DNA of 43,933 nucleotides from Parachlorella kessleri (taxonomy: Eukaryota; Chlorophyta; Trebouxiophyceae; Chlorellales; Chlorellaceae). The stretch spans positions 1 to 43,933 of the forward strand of contig BBXU01000821.1 of assembly GCA_001598975.1 (NCBI GenBank). The letters run 5' to 3'. Below the pieces are notes generated by a model that saw only the letters and a program-made list of their open reading frames with translations, did not search any database and had not been told where the DNA came from. This document shows, piece by piece, positions 35,201 through 43,933 of this stretch. Position 1 is the first letter of the stretch. Every line of letters starts with the position of its first letter. A program made the translations under genes and the position numbers.

Positions 35201-36899
35201 GTGCGGCTACGACGACATGACACTCATAGATGACTTCTATATGTCCAAGCTGCGCTCTGAGAAGCCTGCAGCCGCCCAGGGCACCATTCGCAGGTGGGCA
35301 AGGGGGCAGGCCCCCAGGCTGCTCGGCACATGCGCTGAGCAGCTACTATGGCGTGCTTACAACAGAAAAGCTGAGGCAAGCTGCTGCCGCCCATGGCATG
35401 AGTTGGAGGCGTGAGGGAAAGCAAGGCAGCAGGCAGTCGTTATGGTGTACATACAGGCATCTCAACCTGCCGGCTTAAAAAAAACATTAGTCGCAGCGAA
35501 GGCAAGGCATGAGCTGGCAACTGTGTTGGGCAAACCCACTGCCTGATAGATAGTGCACTCTTGGGCCCGTCTGCCCGCCGTGCCCCCAGCCAGCCTGCAA
35601 GCCACTCCCAGGCTCCTAGCCTCACTACTAAGCCAGGCGTGCTCCACGTGCTCTGCTGCAGGTACACCCTGCCCAACCTCCCCGCTACCGTGGCTGCCGG
35701 GCCTACAGCGGTGCAGGCAGCCCAGGTCAGCGTGCTGTGCGACGGGCGGGGCAAGGGAGCAGAACTGTTTGACCTGCCACGCATGGACACCCGGCTGTAC
35801 ATGAGGCGGTACAAGTACGTGTACTGCGTCACCAAGACCTCCCAGGACTCGCACTTCTTTGACGGCCTGGCAAAGGTAGGCCCGAGGGCTGCTGCTGCCC
35901 TGCTACCCACAGCTGGCGCTGCCTGCTCCACGTCTCCGACCCCTCCTGCTTGTTGGGGTGTACGGCAGCTTGGCCCGTTGCTCACATCCTGCAGGCTTCG
36001 TGCTGGCTCCTTCCCCTGTTTGGTGGTTCTCCCCCGCGTTGGTCAGCCTCCCGCCTGACCAGCACCTCTGGACAGTGTCCCACCATCCTTGGCAGGCCCC
36101 TTTACCTTCACAATAACGTGCTCCTCCCTGCGAGGCGCAGGTGGACGTGAGCAGCGGCAAGATGGTGCCATGGCAGCAGGAGGGGTTCTTCCCTGGGGAG
36201 CCCATCTTCCTGCCGCGGCCCGGCTCCTCAACGGAGGACGACGGGGTGCTGCTGTCCATCGTGCTGCAAGGTGGGGGTGCCAACAGGGTCTGGTGTCCGC
36301 AGGGCACACACTTGGATGGGCCACCGCAATGTAGTTGACCCTGGCTGGTCCCTCGTGTGCAGGGCTGCTGGGTTGGCTAGGTGCAGTTTGTGTATCAGTA
36401 AGTGTTCAGGCCGGGCGAGAGGGCGGTCCTAGGCCTTAAGGTCCCTACCGTCCCATGCCAGCCTGCACATGGGCGCGCTAACCAGGCCCAGGACGCCTGT
36501 GTGGTAGGAGGCACTCAATGATGCGGCATGGGCACAGCGGGCAGGGCAGGGTGCCTGCCCAAAATCAACTACCTGCTGAAGAGCCTGGGCCTTGCCGACA
36601 ACATCCTGGGAAGCCGTGCCCCTTCCAGCCGCTCGGCTGCAGAGAAGCGGTGCCTTCAGAGCGCTGGGCTCTACTCCAGTGCAATAGTACAGGGACCGGA
36701 GAGAGCGTGTGGCGTGCTGCCTGCCTACCTGCCTGCAGGTGACGCGGAGCAGCCCCGCAGCTTCCTGCTGCTGCTGGATGCGGGCAGCATGAGCGAGCTG
36801 GGGCGCGCCACCATCCCCCCCGGCCTGCTGGTGCCCTTTGGATTCCACGGCAACTTCTTCCCAAGCGGAGACGCTGCCCCGGGCAGCCAGCTGGACTGA
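32284..36899 (+). CDS. Carotenoid cleavage oxygenase (RPE65/CCD family)
   Basis: Non-haem Fe(II) dioxygenase that cleaves a double bond of a carotenoid, apocarotenoid or related stilbenoid; the substrate cannot be read from the sequence. Eleven exons: 32284-32465, 32644-32754, 32993-33127, 33392-33474, 33800-33898, 34208-34301, 34626-34802, 35132-35293, 35662-35875, 36141-36270, 36739-36899 (1,548 nt, 515 aa). The four iron-binding histidines are all present: SAAHGQYD (184), YVHSFTMTEHY (234), FFCFHTINSYEE (302) and VPFGFHGNFF (499), along with the PEWLSGSLYRGGPG entry motif. FCFHTINSYEE and VIDRRKGG resemble the BCO/fungal-type branch more than plant NCEDs. No clear transit peptide follows the chosen ATG. 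Introns 3 (AG|GCAAGT) and 6 (AG|GCAAGG) have GC donors, forced by frame and family alignment. Confidence 0.95.
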
Positions 36900-37797
36900 A
36901 GGAGTCGCAAAGTAAGGCTGGTGCCGGTGCCTAGCTTGATGGCCGTGGCTCTGCTGGTCATGTGCTGGCAATCAGCTTGTATACAACTCAGAACACTGCT
37001 CGGAACGAATTGGTGAGCTCCCAGGTTGCGTCCCCTCCTGCCCAAGGAGAATCTTCTTTGGCATGACCACCAGTGGGTGGCGAAAACTGGACTTGGTGTT
37101 CATGCTACGGTGGAGCCACCACCTATCGCTAAACATATGTGCCTGGGAGCTCCTACCCTTCTTTCTGGCATGCGGCGTACTGTAATTTTGTTTGTAATCT
37201 ATTTTATTATGCGATAAACTGTAGGTGGCAATCTTTTCAGCTGGTGCGATCATCTTCTTGCACTCCTGACCTGCCTGCAAACACACCTGGATGGGCTGAC
37301 GGGCCGTGCTTTGTATGAATCCCTAGGCTTGTCCGACTGCTGAAGTGACCAAAGTACGAGTTTTGTTGGACTAGGCCGTTCAGGTCGCTGGCAAGGGTTG
37401 CTTGTATCAGACATTGTGTTTTGTAAGCTAGGGTAGTCATCACCCTTATCATGCGAATTTGCTGAATGAGAGAGGTGGTGTAAGGTCCGCCTGCTGTCAC
37501 CCTCATCTGCTTGCAAGCAGATCAATTGAGAAATCTCCAGCGCTTGGGGCTCTCCACAGGGTGGCTCCGCGCCCCCCCCCCCAGGTTGTTACTGATATTA
37601 GTCATACCCAACTATATGAGCCTTCCGCTATTGCGAACACCTCACCGTATGTCAACTGATCAAGCTGCACCATTCTACTTCACCATATGCGACCCGCATG
37701 CGTGCATGCACTAAACATCCTGGTCACCAAAGGAAATTGTTGTAAGGGAAGGCGTCTTAAGCGTACCTAGAGGTGATTGAGGGTTGTCACCGATCAC
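36900..37797 (+). other. CCD 3' UTR and intergenic region
   Basis: About 900 bp of lower GC content with no exon-like frame. It holds the CCD polyadenylation signals and the Cgi121 promoter. An 11-nt C run lies at 37572-37582. Confidence 0.55.
37181..37197 (+). terminator. Polyadenylation signals of the CCD gene
   Basis: TGTAA at 37181-37185 and again at 37193-37197 in a T-rich tract, about 285-295 nt after the stop; matches the green algal motif. Confidence 0.5.
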
Positions 37798-39058
37798 ATG
37801 GTCGAGATCGTGTTGCAGTTCGAGGAATTCCCAGGTCACACGCTTACCACCCTTCTCTTCAAGGACGTCACGAACTGTGGGTAAGCCTTGTGCTGAAAAT
37901 TTGTAAAGGTATCTAGCTGACCCTTAGCCCCCAACTAAAGCCACGTGCTGCAGGGATATTAGGCAGCTGGTTGTAACGGGGACCTTGAAACCGGAGGCAG
38001 CCATCCTCAATGCAGTGCTGGTGCCAGACATCTTTACAGTGCACTTGGCAGCGCACAAAGCCTTGCAAGCGGCACAGCGTCAGGGCTTGAAGACCAGGTC
38101 GCTCCATGCGGAGGTGGTCTTCAACATAGCGGGGTCCAAACACGTGAGTTCGTGCTACTGCGGTCTGCCTGCCCACGTGTGTATGGCTGGCTTTCACCAG
38201 CAGGCGGCTGCAACATTTCTTGATCTGCAACCCCGACCCTGGGTGCAACACCTCCCAAACATGCTTGGGGGGCCGCCGCCTCCCTGACGCTGCATGCGTG
38301 GTGGCCTGCAGTCCGTGTGTGTGTGCACGTGCAGATAGGGGAGACGCTGACTCGCTTTGGGGTGAATGACGGCTGCAAGCACCTCCTTGTGGCACGCTTT
38401 GATGCTGCGGCTGACGAGGTGCGTGCGCTGCCGGCTTTCCCCCGCTTCACGTGACACAACCTGGTGGCCCTGCCCTGTCCATGTTGCTGGCTGGCGGTCC
38501 GACTTTCTAGCATTTTCCTTCTCACCACACCTTGCCTGCCTAGGACTGCCCTTGAGGGCCAGCACCTAATGCATGGGTAACTGATCATTGTGTTAGCAAG
38601 GGTAGGTGGGCATGCTCGCGGGCCAGGAGGTGCTCTCTCTTTGTGGTTCAGCAGTGGCTTGCTGCGTCCTGTGCAGGTTGTGCAGCTGAGGTCACTGGTG
38701 CAGGGAGAGGCAACACCCTTGTCTGAGCTGCCAGGCCTTGCGGACACCCAGCTACTCAACAAGGCGAGTGAAGGGGAGAACACGTATTATATCATCGGTT
38801 CCCAAGACACATGCTATCAGGCTCATAACGACAAGCAATCTCTCAGCTTTCTCAGCCATGGTGGCTTGTAGGGGGGATTACAGGATGTAGATTGAGAAGC
38901 TGACTTTCTTTCGCAAGAGCAGTCCTGAGTGCAACTTGGGGTACTGATTGCCAACTAATTGCTGCCCTGTGCAGTATTACAAGATCGCGGCAGAAGAGAT
39001 GCAAGTCGGCAGCATGGGGGATGCCATTGCTTGCCGCATGGCTGCCAGGGATTGCTAA
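37798..39058 (+). CDS. CGI121: KEOPS/EKC complex subunit Cgi121 (TPRKB)
   Basis: Small subunit of the KEOPS complex, which makes the N6-threonylcarbamoyl modification (t6A37) of ANN-decoding tRNAs; Cgi121 binds the Bud32 kinase subunit and recruits tRNA. Exons: 37798-37880, 37954-38143, 38335-38418, 38677-38763, 38975-39058 (528 nt, 175 aa, the same length as human TPRKB). Family signatures: LLFKDVTN, ALQAAQRQ, TRSLHAEVVFNIAGSKH, ETLTRFGVNDGCKHLLVARF, KYYKIAAEE and DAIACRMAARD at the C-terminus. Intron 4 uses a GC donor (AAC AAG|GCGAGT), since the only nearby GT would break the conserved YYKIA frame. No targeting signal is seen; cytosol or nucleus is expected. It converges with the TPP2 gene. 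Confidence 0.95.
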
Positions 39059-39154
39059 CCCTATTACCCTGGCACAATTCAGAATGACCATGATGGCAGG
39101 GGTATGTACTTGGTATCGAGCAAGCTGATATGGCACAGCTTCGCGCTGGGTGCT

Positions 39155-39159
39155 TGTAA
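39155..39159 (+). terminator. Polyadenylation signal of CGI121
   Basis: TGTAA 97 nt after the CGI121 stop, in the 327-bp convergent space (39059-39385) before the TPP2 stop. Confidence 0.5.
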
Positions 39160-39267
39160 GTGTCGCAGTTGTGACCAGTAACGCTCCACTTAAATTTTTC
39201 ATAGACAGAACCTATAGATAGATAGAACCTATTCCTTTGGAGTCACCCAAACAGTGCTCGTGCATTG

Positions 39268-39281
39268 TTACATACCTTACA
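39268..39281 (-). terminator. Polyadenylation signals of the TPP2 gene
   Basis: Two TTACA words (39268-39272 and 39277-39281; TGTAA on the minus strand) about 105-118 nt after the TPP2 stop. The surrounding 39059-39385 holds no exon and must contain both convergent 3' UTRs. Confidence 0.5.
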
Positions 39282-39385
39282 ATAATTACGGGCTAGGATG
39301 ACAGTTTGACTCCAAGCAGCTGCTCACCAGCGGGCCGGCTTGAGACAAGGTGCGCCTTTCAGCGCACGTTACCCTTCACCCTGGG

Positions 39386-42300
39386 TCAGAAGAGTGGGTA
39401 GCTGGGCGGGAATGCATCAGCTATCTTGCGGGCTTCCTGCCGCTCCCAGTGCGCCCACCCCAGCCGCGAGAAGAGGTCGCGTCGCAGCTCCAGCACCTCA
39501 CGCGCCGCGGGCTTGTCCTCTGGGTTGCTCACCTGCAGCCACAGCGCAGCGCACATGGTCGATGACGAGGGGCTGTGCATGAGTCCCACAGGTTGCAGGT
39601 GTGGCAGCTCTTGCTGGTAAAGCAGGCCGCAAGCCAAGTGGTAGCAAACAGGTGATGGGCGCTCGTTCAGCAAGGCATGCAGCGGCACTGTGGGTTGTGC
39701 CGAGGAAGCCCTGGCATGGGCCTACCTTGTCTAGGGCCTTCACGGCTCCCGCCAGCCGCCCAGCGCGGGCCTCGCGCTGTGCATGCAGCACAGCGTGGGC
39801 AGCGTCCGCCGAGGTGTCCACCCACTTGCGCAGCTCCCGGAAGGTGTCCTCAAACGTGTCCTGCACCAGGGGCCCAGCACACACAGCAGCTCGCCCGCCC
39901 AGCTGGCCGTGCCACCACGGCTGCCCTTGCGGGTGCCTGCCACAGCTGTCCTTGTGGCAGGGACGCGCTTTGAGCGCTTTGAAAGACGCTGGCAGGGCAT
40001 GAAGTTGTGCCATCAGGCTGAGTAGCTGAGAGGGCAAGAGAGGAGACCTGCGCTTAAGGGGCTGAACTGCCCCAACCGAGCACTGCACATCTCAGGACCT
40101 GCAGACAAGGCCCCAGCTCACTTCCTGCGTGTGAGACCAGCACGTGCCCCCTCACAGTCTGCACTCTCTGTCCCGCCAACCACGGCGCAGGACGCAGGCC
40201 AGACCCTGTTGCTAGCGGCTAGCTGCAGCGCACCTCGGTGGCAGCGGCGCCGTCAGCAGCAGTGTCGGCCGCGGCATTGTGCTCCGCGTCTAGTAGGGCT
40301 CGGCACTTGGCGGCCAGCGCATCTACCAGGGCCGCCTTGCGCTCATCCATTTCTGCAGCCACCAGCCAGCCGCAGTAATGGATGCCTTGGGGAGGCCCCG
40401 ACAACAACATGGAGCCTGGCCGTGTGACTGTCACAGGACGCCGGGCAGGTGAGGGCCGGCATCAGATGGCAGCAAGCCAGGTATCATACAGCTGCCAACC
40501 ACACATGCAGCACCTGCCTCCCCGCACACTGCCAGGCCCCCTGACCTTTCTTGCGCTTGGCGGCCTCGGGCCCCTCCTCCGGGCACTTCTGTGCCAGGTA
40601 CACCGCCAGCGCGACTTGGTCGATGGCGACAATCACGTCATCTGCTGCCTGGATGATGCCCTGCAACACCACACCAGCGGTGGTGAAGCAAGGCGTGCTT
40701 CACTGTCCCCAACTGGTAAATGCGCTGAGAGCACGCGGTGAGCACAGGGAAGATTCGCAAGCACCAGATGGTGGGCCTCCACATCCAAGGAGGTTGTTTG
40801 ACAGCGCGGCTGTGCCGCCTGAAGGCCAAGGGTCACTGACCGATGGACTGAGCAACAAGCGGGTGCCTCTGATGGCTCGTATAGCTCCTAAAAGTTTGCA
40901 TATCACAAACAGCTTCCGCCCAGTCTGCGGAGAGGGAGCTGGCTGCCCCCCACATACACACACGCACGCACCCACCTCCAGCGCCGCCACATCTCGCTTC
41001 TCCTTGGGCAGCGCCGCCAGCCGCTTCACACGCTCCGTCAGCACAGGCAGGTGGCCCGGGTAGTCGCGCCGCAGCCGCTGGGCCAGACCCTCATAAGCCG
41101 CCTTGGACTCGTCGCTGTCGGCAGTCATGTCCTGCGGGGCCATGCAGCGCCGTGCTGGGGGGTGGGTGGGCAGCAAAGCTACAGCGATACATGCCTTCAT
41201 CTCCCAGGGCGGCTGGGTGTTGGAGCCGGAGATGTAACATGCAGCTTCTGTGGCCGCCAGCCTTTATATTCACGATGGGGCGTCTCATGGGGCCACCACT
41301 ACTACAGGGGCCCCTCTCTGCAGCGAAACTACTAGTATAGCAGCTCATGGCTCACTAGCAAGGGCATGCTGACGTGAGAGCAGGCATAGCAGACAACACA
41401 CCAAGCTCAGCAGCTCGATTCGACTACCCGTCCAGGTCATTATGGACAAACTCAGAATTACGGTATGGCACAAGCACCAACGACCCCACCAAGTCTTTGA
41501 ACCCCTCACCTTGAGAACCTTGACCTCGGCATCCCTAATGGCATTATTGAGAATCTCCTCTGGCGACGGCTTCTCCTCCCCTTCAGCCCCGCTGTCACTG
41601 GACCCGCTGTCACCATTAGACTTCTTGGGAGGCACCACATATGTCACCTGCACAGGCAGCGCACTTCTCGGCGAGCAGCCGCACCGAGGGGGCCCAGCAC
41701 AGCGTGTGAGGCTGCAGAGCTTTCGCGCCTTACACCATCCTACATCGAGGCCAGGACCACAGCACTCCAATGCCGCAAGAGTTGCTCGCCAATAGAATCA
41801 CACACTGCACTCGAGAGCACCCTGCGCTTCTCCCCAATACGGTAGTCAACACGGGCTGCTGCGCCCTGCACCTGCATGAGGGTCGCCCTCGCACCTGCGC
41901 TGCGGCGGGGCTGGCGTCGCCCTTGTGGCTCAGCATGCCCAGCGTGAGGCTGCCCACCAGCAGCCGCCCCGGGGTCGCGTCCTTGGGCAGCTTGTCCTCC
42001 GGCACCGGCCCCAGGAAGTAGGCACACCGCTCACCTGCATGGTTCATACCACGTCTTAAGACACTCTGATGGCAGCAGGACTTCCTCGCCTGTTCATGGC
42101 GGCACAAGCATGGATGCGCCGGACACAGCATGCCCTGCGAGGGACCACTAACGTGTGCCTAGCTTGCTACTATTCCACGCTCGACCAGGGTGCTAGGCCG
42201 GCTGCCTCGCTCGGGTGCTGCGACCCCAGGGGGGAGGGCTGCAGGCAAGCTGTTCGGCTGTGAGGGAGCCTGCATTGTACATAAATAAACAAATAACCCC

Positions 42301-43933
42301 AGATGGGCGGTTGGCCAGCACGCTGCTGGTGCGCAGCTCACCTGGGCACAGCGCCCGCTCCTTGCTGACTGCATGGCTGCCCGTCACGCTATCGGAGTTG
42401 GTGTTGTAGACAGGGACCGTGACAGCAGTGTCCAGCTTACGCTCCGCCACCAGGGGCATGGCCTGCACGGCAGAGTAGCAGCAGCAGCAGTTAATACACG
42501 GTTCGCGCTGCCTGAGAGAGTCTGATTCCATGCTTCCAGTCTCAGGTATCTACTCTTACTGTTTTATGCTGGCGTCTAGCTGTTGGCTGGGTATACGAGT
42601 CCTGGCTCTGCTGTGCACAGATCTGACACACTGAGCCTCAAGGCTGCTTTCCTGCCAGCCTGGCCACCAACTGCGGCTCCAAGCAGCACCACCGATATCG
42701 ATCCCCAGAAGGAACCCAGCTTGCCCCTGCAGTACAGCCTTGACGGCCCCCAGTACCAACTGCCGGCCCAAACTACCTAAGCCCCCCATTGTCATTTTAG
42801 TCTTAGTCTAACAGCGTACCGCCAACTGACCATGCTGCTGTGAGTCCCCCAAGTGGGGCCAACAAAAAGCCAGGATATACTATGCCCACAAATCATAAGA
42901 TCCAAGTAACATATCTTAATGGCATGCAACACCCCGTCCGGAGAAACGACAAAAAGCACAAGTAAAGGTCTATCCAAACAAGCTTCTCCAAGTGTCCCTC
43001 GAAGCACAAGCACTAAACCAGTTGAAGTAAAACCAATGGCAGGCGCACCTTGAGCTTGTCCAGCAGCTGTGCGTCATCGTGGCGCAGCACCAGGCGGATG
43101 ACGTAATCGCCCTTCTTCAGCTGCACCTCCTTGGGGTAGATGTCGCTCACTGCACACACACAGGGTCCTGGTTAGTCAGGGGTTGGGGCCGGTGGGGGGA
43201 GGTAAGCGTCCCTGAAGCGGCTGTAGACTAACTAGGGATATCCAGTTACGAGGCCTCCATCCCTGAAGACGAGAACAACCACAACCACCGCACGCGCTGC
43301 AAACCTGTGTCTGCATGTATCAACACTAGCCCCCGCAACGTTTGCCGGTAGGGGGGCAACACAAAGTGGTCAAAGCTGCTGCTGCCCTTGTCAGAGGGGT
43401 CCCCTACTGGTTCTAGACTGGTTCCTGCGTTGCGCCGGACAGATGAGTGACAACACGTCGGGTTCTGGCCGCCAGGGTGGGGGCAGCAAAACACCCCTTC
43501 CCCCACTGGCGGCAGCAGGGTCTGGCTGCCCAACCCCAACTACCCACCCACGTACCTGCCAGCTTCTGCTTGTTGGTGTTGAAGACCATGCTCATTTGAG
43601 CCTCCAGCTCCCCGTCGTACACGTACCTGCCCAGGGCAGATAGGCACGGCACATGAGTAGCCAATGGGCATGGTGCTCCGGGGCACTGTCAAGCATGAGT
43701 CCGCATTTAAGCCAACGTGTCGGTCTGCATCCCGTGACGCCCCTGTGTGCCACCGTCAACAAAGCCAGGCAAAGCCAAGGTGCACAGCTGGACTCAAAAG
43801 GCACCCACAGCAAGAAACCTGGTTCAACCCCTAAAGCTCGAGTGTACCATGCCTTCTCGGCCCTGCCTGCCGCCTCACCCAAGCATGTGGCATGAGGCTG
43901 AAGCGGACCAGGTGGCCAACGCAGCCGTGTCAA
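39386..43933 (-). CDS. Tripeptidyl peptidase II, C-terminal part (5' end outside window)
   Basis: Giant cytosolic subtilisin-family exopeptidase that removes tripeptides downstream of the proteasome; the serine protease domain lies beyond the right edge. Exons seen: 43879-43933 (partial), 43556-43626, 43049-43149, 42342-42462, 41895-42034, 41510-41647, 40976-41131, 40546-40660, 40234-40352, 39726-39860, 39386-39532; about 432 residues. Family landmarks in order: YVYDGELEAQ, DIYPKEVQLKKGDYVIRL, LRHDDAQLLDKLK, ERKLDTAV, PVPEDKLPKDATPGRLLVGS, VTYVVPPKK, an acidic Ser-rich insert, ADDVIVAIDQVALAVYLAQK, FRELRKWVD and RLGWAHWERQ, ending PPSYPLF as in plant TPP2. This region builds the oligomer spindle and helical repeats. 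The 43879 donor is the least certain junction; it was chosen by phase. One line suffices for function: peptide turnover. Confidence 0.93.

Overview
The window is nuclear DNA from a green alga (Chlorophyta; probably a core chlorophyte such as a trebouxiophyte, the class being inference). The evidence is GC-rich exons of about 45-350 bp split by many introns with strong tgcag acceptors, a plastid-targeted algal [FeFe]-hydrogenase, and TGTAA-type polyadenylation motifs downstream of several genes. I rebuilt gene models by hand from splice sites, reading phase and family similarity. The six genes that lie wholly inside the window with confident ends add up to exact multiples of three over as many as 23 exons. 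All exon coordinates are predictions, not transcript data.

Layout, left to right: (1) 3' part of a PP2C phosphatase, + strand, 40-2026. (2) A very large gene on the - strand, 3226-12756, that reads as one 1,627-residue protein: about eight membrane spans, a PH-like domain, a long Ser/Pro/Ala-rich linker with RNSPA octapeptide repeats, and a complete TKL-like Ser/Thr kinase. (3) A non-autonomous, hAT-like transposon (12994-13607) with 15-bp perfect terminal inverted repeats and a target duplication, sitting just upstream of that gene. (4) hydA, an [FeFe]-hydrogenase, - strand, 15003-18846. (5) A gamma-tubulin complex component, GCP6-like, - strand, 19491-28702. (6) An F-box/WD-type protein, + strand, 28961-31764, sharing a 258-bp divergent promoter region with the gene before it. 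(7) A carotenoid cleavage oxygenase, + strand, 32284-36899. (8) The KEOPS subunit Cgi121/TPRKB, + strand, 37798-39058. (9) The C-terminal part of tripeptidyl peptidase II, - strand, 39386 to the right edge.

The genes do not form a pathway. This is an ordinary eukaryotic neighbourhood in which phosphorylation signalling (PP2C, membrane-PH-kinase), anaerobic H2 metabolism, microtubule nucleation, ubiquitin targeting, apocarotenoid chemistry, tRNA t6A modification and peptide turnover lie side by side. The main points for a second look are the membrane-PH-kinase fusion, the hydrogenase (no F-cluster domain, Met-to-Thr next to an H-cluster cysteine, Cys-bearing C-terminal tail), the unusually frequent GC-AG introns, and the hairpin-rich MITE. 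No RNA genes or CRISPR arrays were seen.
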